Assembly: GCA_964457685.1 (NCBI GenBank) | Contig: CAYWFS010000027.1 | Span: 1 to 26,880, forward strand | DNA from: UMGS1696 sp964457685 | GTDB taxonomy: Bacteria > Bacillota > Clostridia > Oscillospirales > CAG-272 | Direction: 5' to 3' | Length of the DNA stretch: 26,880 nucleotides | Part shown: piece by piece, positions 23,112-26,880 of the stretch | Position numbering within the stretch: the first letter of the stretch is position 1 | How the letters are laid out: each line of letters starts with the position of its first letter | Notes under the pieces: model-generated | What the model saw: only the letters and a program-made list of their open reading frames with translations | The model's database searches: none | What the model was told of the DNA's origin: nothing | Translations under genes and position numbers: made by a program

Positions 23112-23870
23112 ATGAAAAAGAATTCCCGCTTGCTTACAAAGGAGGAAAAGGAAGCAAAATCTTTGAGAAGGGTGAAGCTTATGTACGCCCTCACTCTGAC
23201 TAGCTTTGTTATCCCTATTGTTTATATCGTAATAAAAATGATATTTTTCTCCGACAGTGTGAATATAAACGAGGCAGGCTACCATTCTAAGGCAGACTAC
23301 ATCCTTATGATAGTGGAATGCTTGCTCGGCTGCTTTGTTATCAACATTCCGATGATACTGTCGAGAAGATTTAAATTTGAGCTTCCGACTCTGCTGTATT
23401 CGTTTTATATAATTTTTCTGTACTGTGCGATATTCCTCGGCGAAGTACAAAGCTTTTATTACGTTATACCCGGCTGGGATAATATACTCCATACCATGAG
23501 CAGTATGATGACGGGATTTTTCGGACTTATGGTTGTCTATATCCTCAACCGTGACGAGCATACCGTTGTAAGACTGTCTCCGTTCTTTATATCGCTGTTT
23601 GCATTCGCCTTTTCCGTGATGATAGGCTCCCTTTGGGAAATATATGAGTTCACATTCGACGGACTCCTCGGTCTCAATATGCAGAAGTTTATGACCGCCG
23701 ATGGAGAATTGCTTGTCGGTCATGATGCCCTGCGAGATACCATGAAGGATATAATAGTTGACGCACTCGGAGCTTTTGTATCATCGCTTGTCGGTTATTT
23801 TGCGATAAAATACGAAAAAACATGGTTCAAACCGAAGCTTACCGAAGATAAAGAAGATATATCGGAATAA
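23112..23870 (+). CDS. DUF2238/YjdF-like integral membrane protein
   Basis: A 252-residue protein with about six transmembrane helices (near 24-43, 62-82, 91-110, 127-146, 157-175, 214-232). Conserved polar residues lie near the membrane: GWDNILHTMSS (Trp122, Asp123, His127), GSLWEIYEF (Glu176, Glu179) and DALRDTMKDIIVDALGA (Asp209, Asp213, Asp217). This W-D...H, E..E, D...D pattern is what I associate with the uncharacterised DUF2238/YjdF group, and it resembles a metal or proton site inside the membrane. Function is unknown. The start is firm, with AAAGGAGG about 5 nt upstream. pheA follows after 13 nt, so the two are likely co-transcribed. A charged, cytoplasmic C-terminal tail ends the protein. 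Confidence 0.8.
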   Translation: MKKNSRLLTKEEKEAKSLRRVKLMYALTLTSFVIPIVYIVIKMIFFSDSVNINEAGYHSKADYILMIVECLLGCFVINIPMILSRRFKFELPTLLYSFYIIFLYCAIFLGEVQSFYYVIPGWDNILHTMSSMMTGFFGLMVVYILNRDEHTVVRLSPFFISLFAFAFSVMIGSLWEIYEFTFDGLLGLNMQKFMTADGELLVGHDALRDTMKDIIVDALGAFVSSLVGYFAIKYEKTWFKPKLTEDKEDISE

Positions 23871-23883
23871 AGAGGATACGAAA

Positions 23884-25029
23884 ATGGACGAAAAACTTGC
23901 ACGTCTTCGTGAAATGATAGATTCTGCGGATGAAAAGCTCATCAGCGGATTCAAAGAACGTATGAAGGCTGCGGCACAAATTGCGGAATACAAAAAGGAA
24001 AACGGTCTCCCCGTCTACGATGCGGCAAGAGAGGAAAAAAAGCTCTCCGATGTTGCGGCGATTGCGGGCGAGGAAATGGGCGGATATACTAAGGAGCTGT
24101 ATTCGTTCCTGTTTGAGCTGTCGAGAGAGTATCAGAACGGTCTTATAAAACGTCAAAGTAAGCTCTACGACGAGATAACGAATGCCATAGAAACAACACC
24201 GAGACTTTTCCCCGAAACCGCTTTTGTTGCTTGCCAGGGAATAGACGGTGCGTATTCTGCGTGTGCGGCGAGAAGAATGTTCCTCTCCCCCGATATTCAG
24301 TTTGTAAAAGCTTTCGGTGACGTAATCCGTGCCGTAAAAACCGGATATACCGAGTTCGGAGTGCTTCCCATCGAAAACAGTACGGCAGGCGTGGTCGGAG
24401 ATGTCTATAAGGAGCTTGAAACCTGCGGCCTTTATATCTGCCGTTCGTTTAAGCTGAAAATAGAGCATTCACTCCTTGCAAATCACGGTGCTACCCTCGA
24501 CGGAATCCGTGAAATCGTCTCCCATGAGCAGGCTATCCACCAGTGTGCGGGATATATCGAGTCCCTCGGTGGTATAAGAGTTACCTACCTCCCGAATACT
24601 GCCGCCGCCGCAAGATATGTAAAGGAATCGGGAAGACTCGACATCGCCGCCATAGCCTCAAGAGATTGTGCAGCTATATACGACCTCGTTCCGCTTGCAA
24701 AGGATATTCACGATAACGCAAATAACTATACAAGATTTATATGCCTTTCAAAGGAGCCGAGAATATACCCCGGAGCTGATAAGACTACCGTAATGCTGAC
24801 AACCGCAAATAAACCCGGTGCATTGTTTAAAGTATTGTCGGGCTTTTCCGCTCTCGGTATAAACCTCACAAGTATAATTTCACGTCCGATAGAGGGCAGG
24901 GATTTTGAATTCCGCTTCTTCCTCGACTTCGAGACGCAGGTCTACTCCGAACGCTTTGCCGCTCTTATGTCAACAATAGGAGACTACTGCGAGGAGTTCA
25001 CTTACCTCGGAAGCTACAACAGAACATAA
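23884..25029 (+). CDS. pheA: Bifunctional chorismate mutase / prephenate dehydratase
   Basis: A 381-residue enzyme converting chorismate to prephenate and then phenylpyruvate for phenylalanine synthesis. Residues 1-90 form an AroQ-type chorismate mutase; Arg9, Arg26, Lys37, Asp46 and Glu50 align with catalytic residues of the E. coli P-protein. Residues about 107-285 are prephenate dehydratase, with PIENSTAG (162-169) and the catalytic TRF motif (283-285). Residues about 300-381 are the ACT domain with NKPGALFKVL and ISRP, the expected Phe-binding feedback site. The domain order matches E. coli PheA. AGAGGA precedes the start. No T-box or leader peptide is visible upstream, so control is probably by feedback inhibition or at a promoter upstream of the membrane gene. 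Confidence 0.95.
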   Translation: MDEKLARLREMIDSADEKLISGFKERMKAAAQIAEYKKENGLPVYDAAREEKKLSDVAAIAGEEMGGYTKELYSFLFELSREYQNGLIKRQSKLYDEITNAIETTPRLFPETAFVACQGIDGAYSACAARRMFLSPDIQFVKAFGDVIRAVKTGYTEFGVLPIENSTAGVVGDVYKELETCGLYICRSFKLKIEHSLLANHGATLDGIREIVSHEQAIHQCAGYIESLGGIRVTYLPNTAAAARYVKESGRLDIAAIASRDCAAIYDLVPLAKDIHDNANNYTRFICLSKEPRIYPGADKTTVMLTTANKPGALFKVLSGFSALGINLTSIISRPIEGRDFEFRFFLDFETQVYSERFAALMSTIGDYCEEFTYLGSYNRT

Positions 25030-25036
25030 AAAAATT

Positions 25037-25117
25037 CCCTCGATGGTTGTAAACGACTTCCCAATCGTTAGATTTTCGGTCTAACTTTTGTGGCGGTTTA
25101 CGCATCGGGGGATTTTT
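25037..25117. terminator. Elaborate bidirectional terminator between pheA and the sulfatase gene
   Basis: The nested stems are CCCTCGATG (25037-25045) with CATCGGGGG (25103-25111), GTAAAC (25049-25054) with GTTTAC (25096-25101), and an inner GTTAGA/TCTAAC hairpin (25067-25085). A T run follows on the plus strand, and on the minus strand the As before the stem become a T run. It lies between convergent gene ends, so a terminator role fits both. Confidence 0.8.
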
Positions 25118-25131
25118 GTATTTATTTTAAA

Positions 25132-26619
25132 TTATTCTGCCGAGTTTTCGACTTCACGTTTGCTATGCTCGAGTACGGCACGGAGAGAGGCGGTGTTTAC
25201 AAGCTTTCCGTCCTTTACAAAGCCCTCTTCTCTCCAGGCAAGCTCGTTTGTAAGCTCTGCTTCAAGTGCGGCAACACGCTCTGCACAATCGCTGTCGGAT
25301 ATAGCGTTGTGGGATTCGCAGGGGTCGTTTGTGAGATTGAAATACTGTCGTCTGTCACTGTGGGAGTACCAAACGAATTTTTCAAGTCCGTTTTCTTCCG
25401 TCTTTGAAGCAATCCACTGGCAGGATTCGCCGTCGTGGAGATGTTCACCGTGGAGTGTGGTTCTGCTGTCGTCACCGAAGAGATTTATGCCGTCAACGGT
25501 GTCGGGTACGTCAATTCCGCAAAGGGAGAGCAGGGTGGGCATAACGTCGCGGAGTTCGCCGAGCTTTTCCGTAACCTCACGGTAGTTGCCCTTGTAACCG
25601 GCAGCCCTGAGTGCTTCACCTGACGCACGAATGATGAGCGGAACATGAGCACTGCCCTCGTAAGGTAAGCTCTTGCGGAACGTAGCATGGTCTCCGAGAA
25701 GCTCACCGTGGTCGGAAACGAATACGATAATGGTGTTCGAGTAGTCGAGTCCCTGTGAGAAAAGAGCGTCACGAAGTCTGCCTATTTCGTAGTCAACCTG
25801 AGTCATTGCGGCATAGTATCCCATCTGAGCCATTTCCATAAGCTCGGGGTCGGACGGACCTGTTTCACTGTCTATAATGTGACCCTCACGCTTGAGACGG
25901 TCTGTGTTGTCCCAGTCGCCCTTTGCGGGTGGTGTGAGCTTCTTTCCTCTGTACATCGACCAGAATGCTTCGGGAGCATCAAACGGCGGATGAGGACGTA
26001 CATAAGAGAGCGTGAGGAAGAACGGCTTGTCACGGTCACGCTTTCTGAGGAAGTCTATTGCACGGTCTGTTACCCAGTGAGTGGGGTGAGTGTTTTCGGG
26101 ATAAGGCCACGGTCTGCCAACCCATGAGTTGCAGTCGATACCGGTTGTGATGGGGTCTTCGTCTATACCCTCTTCAGCCTGAAGCCAGTAGAAGTAGTCG
26201 TCCGCAATACGCTGATTGTTGAAGTAAGGCTGATTTACATTTCTGTAGTAATGGAGATAACCGTCGTGAAGATCTACGGAGTGGTAGCCAACGCTGTTTC
26301 TGAGGGGATGAACATGAAGCTTTCCCGAACAGTGGCACTGGTAGCCTGCATCCGCAAATGTGCTTGCAATGGTGTTGGGATAATCCCAGCGAACTCCGTC
26401 TCTGTAGCCTACTCTGCGGTGGTTTTCCTGAGCCATACCTGTGTAAAGAGCGGCTCTTGCGGGAATGCAGGTAGGAGTTGCAGAGTAGGTGTTGGTGAAT
26501 CTGAAGCCTTCCGCACAAAGCGTGTCAAGGTGAGGAGTTTTTACATCGGGATGACCGGCACATCCGAGACAGTCTCCACGCCACTGATCCGCTATGATAA
26601 ATAAAACATTCGGTTTCAT
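25132..26619 (-). CDS. Cytosolic Cys-type sulfatase family enzyme
   Basis: A 495-residue alkaline-phosphatase-superfamily hydrolase. The metal-binding start is NVLFIIADQWRGD (Asp11). The sulfatase signature TPTCIPARAALYTG has Cys51 as the residue converted to formylglycine (CxPxR, with Ala for the usual Ser). SDHGELLGDH supplies further metal ligands, and a C-terminal subdomain follows. It could be an aryl or sugar sulfatase or a phosphonate monoester hydrolase-like enzyme; the sequence alone does not decide. There is no signal peptide. The ATG at 26619 has AAGGA 8 nt upstream; a TTG start at 26634 would overlap that site. No activating anSME-type radical SAM enzyme is in the window. The nearby GH36 and GH2 genes suggest a shared theme of glycan use, but they are over 18 kb away. 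Confidence 0.92.
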   Translation of the reverse strand: MKPNVLFIIADQWRGDCLGCAGHPDVKTPHLDTLCAEGFRFTNTYSATPTCIPARAALYTGMAQENHRRVGYRDGVRWDYPNTIASTFADAGYQCHCSGKLHVHPLRNSVGYHSVDLHDGYLHYYRNVNQPYFNNQRIADDYFYWLQAEEGIDEDPITTGIDCNSWVGRPWPYPENTHPTHWVTDRAIDFLRKRDRDKPFFLTLSYVRPHPPFDAPEAFWSMYRGKKLTPPAKGDWDNTDRLKREGHIIDSETGPSDPELMEMAQMGYYAAMTQVDYEIGRLRDALFSQGLDYSNTIIVFVSDHGELLGDHATFRKSLPYEGSAHVPLIIRASGEALRAAGYKGNYREVTEKLGELRDVMPTLLSLCGIDVPDTVDGINLFGDDSRTTLHGEHLHDGESCQWIASKTEENGLEKFVWYSHSDRRQYFNLTNDPCESHNAISDSDCAERVAALEAELTNELAWREEGFVKDGKLVNTASLRAVLEHSKREVENSAE

Positions 26620-26654
26620 AAGCGTTCCTTTCAAAAATATGTTACTTTGTTTTT

Positions 26655-26683
26655 ATTATATCACAAATTGATTTTTATGTAAA
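26655..26683 (-). promoter_or_regulatory. Promoter of the sulfatase gene
   Basis: On the minus strand TTTACA (26678-26683) and a perfect TATAAT (26655-26660) are 17 bp apart. The start codon is 36 bp downstream. Confidence 0.85.
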
Positions 26684-26819
26684 TACGGGATAGTCCGACA
26701 AGATAAGATTTTGCGTTTTTTACTTGACGAATGTCGAACAAATAAAAAAATCGCCCGAGATTTTCGTCACGAACCAACACTTGAATTGTTGCATTTGTGT
26801 TACATTTTCAATTTTTGTA

Positions 26820-26848
26820 TTGACATTTGAGCTAATATTGCGTACAAT
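26820..26848 (+). promoter_or_regulatory. Outward plus-strand promoter at window end
   Basis: A perfect TTGACA (26820-26825), a 17-bp spacer and TACAAT (26843-26848) point out of the window, divergent from the sulfatase promoter. The 136 bp between the two promoters are AT-rich and I see no other clear feature in them. The gene served lies outside the window. Confidence 0.75.
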
Positions 26849-26880
26849 AATGTCAGAATCGGAAATAGATTTGAAGCTGT

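Noticed and set aside
23871..23883. T-box or leader-peptide attenuator for pheA
   Set aside because: Only 13 nt separate pheA from the preceding gene, which leaves no room for such a leader.
25037..25117. Riboswitch or structured ncRNA
   Set aside because: It lies between two convergent gene ends with T runs on both sides, so a bidirectional terminator explains it more simply.
26620..26634. TTG start for the sulfatase
   Set aside because: The ribosome binding site AAGGA lies between this TTG and the ATG at 26619, so the ATG is the better start.

Overview
The window is a gene-dense stretch of a Gram-positive, strictly fermentative-looking Clostridia genome, most likely a gut Oscillospiraceae/Ruminococcaceae-type Firmicute. 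This is inferred from the IspH–ribosomal protein S1 fusion, the miaB–ylbF/ymcA–mutS–mutL order (also seen around miaB in Bacillus subtilis), strong AGGAGG-type ribosome binding sites, textbook sigma-A promoters with 17-bp spacers, lipobox lipoproteins and several glycan-degrading enzymes. A run of exactly 100 Ns (22689-22788) marks a scaffold gap, so this is a draft or metagenome-derived assembly.

Layout. Positions 1-1200 (minus strand): a partial tRNA-Val and a small multi-S1-domain protein. Positions 1247-4143 (plus): a GH36 alpha-galactosidase translationally coupled to a small lipoprotein. They converge through a shared terminator (4152-4200) on a minus-strand pair, a cytosolic GH2 glycosidase and a GDPD-type lipoprotein (4231-6820). 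Positions 6834-12382 (minus): one tight operon, RpiR-type regulator > HI0933/YhiN flavoprotein > cmk > plsC > ispH-S1, with three ATGA overlaps, a promoter at 12354-12382 and a terminator at 6834-6870. Positions 12471-12642 (plus): tRNA-Leu(GAG) with its own promoter and terminator. Positions 12679 to about 22688 (plus): a long housekeeping run, NusG_II membrane protein > Gx-type membrane protein > ApbE flavin transferase > miaB > ylbF-like > mutS > mutL > (repeat region) > tgt. After the gap come a repeat-rich non-coding stretch, a DUF2238/YjdF-like membrane protein and bifunctional pheA. The window closes with a minus-strand sulfatase (25132-26619) and a plus-strand promoter firing out of the window.

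How the genes relate. The minus-strand operon joins nucleotide, phospholipid, isoprenoid and translation functions. The plus-strand run joins extracytoplasmic flavinylation, tRNA modification (miaB, tgt), RNA-processing control (YlbF family) and mismatch repair. The glycosidases and the sulfatase flank these cores as accessory catabolic genes.

The most unusual signal is downstream of mutL. The last 14 codons plus stop are present three times at an exact 87-nt period, and every difference between neighbouring copies is synonymous, including a Ser AGC-to-TCA switch. This looks like repeated replacement of the gene's 3' end (attachment-site-like scars) or a strain-mixture assembly artefact. A second point of interest is a strong internal ribosome binding site at the junction of the IspH and S1 halves of the fusion protein.
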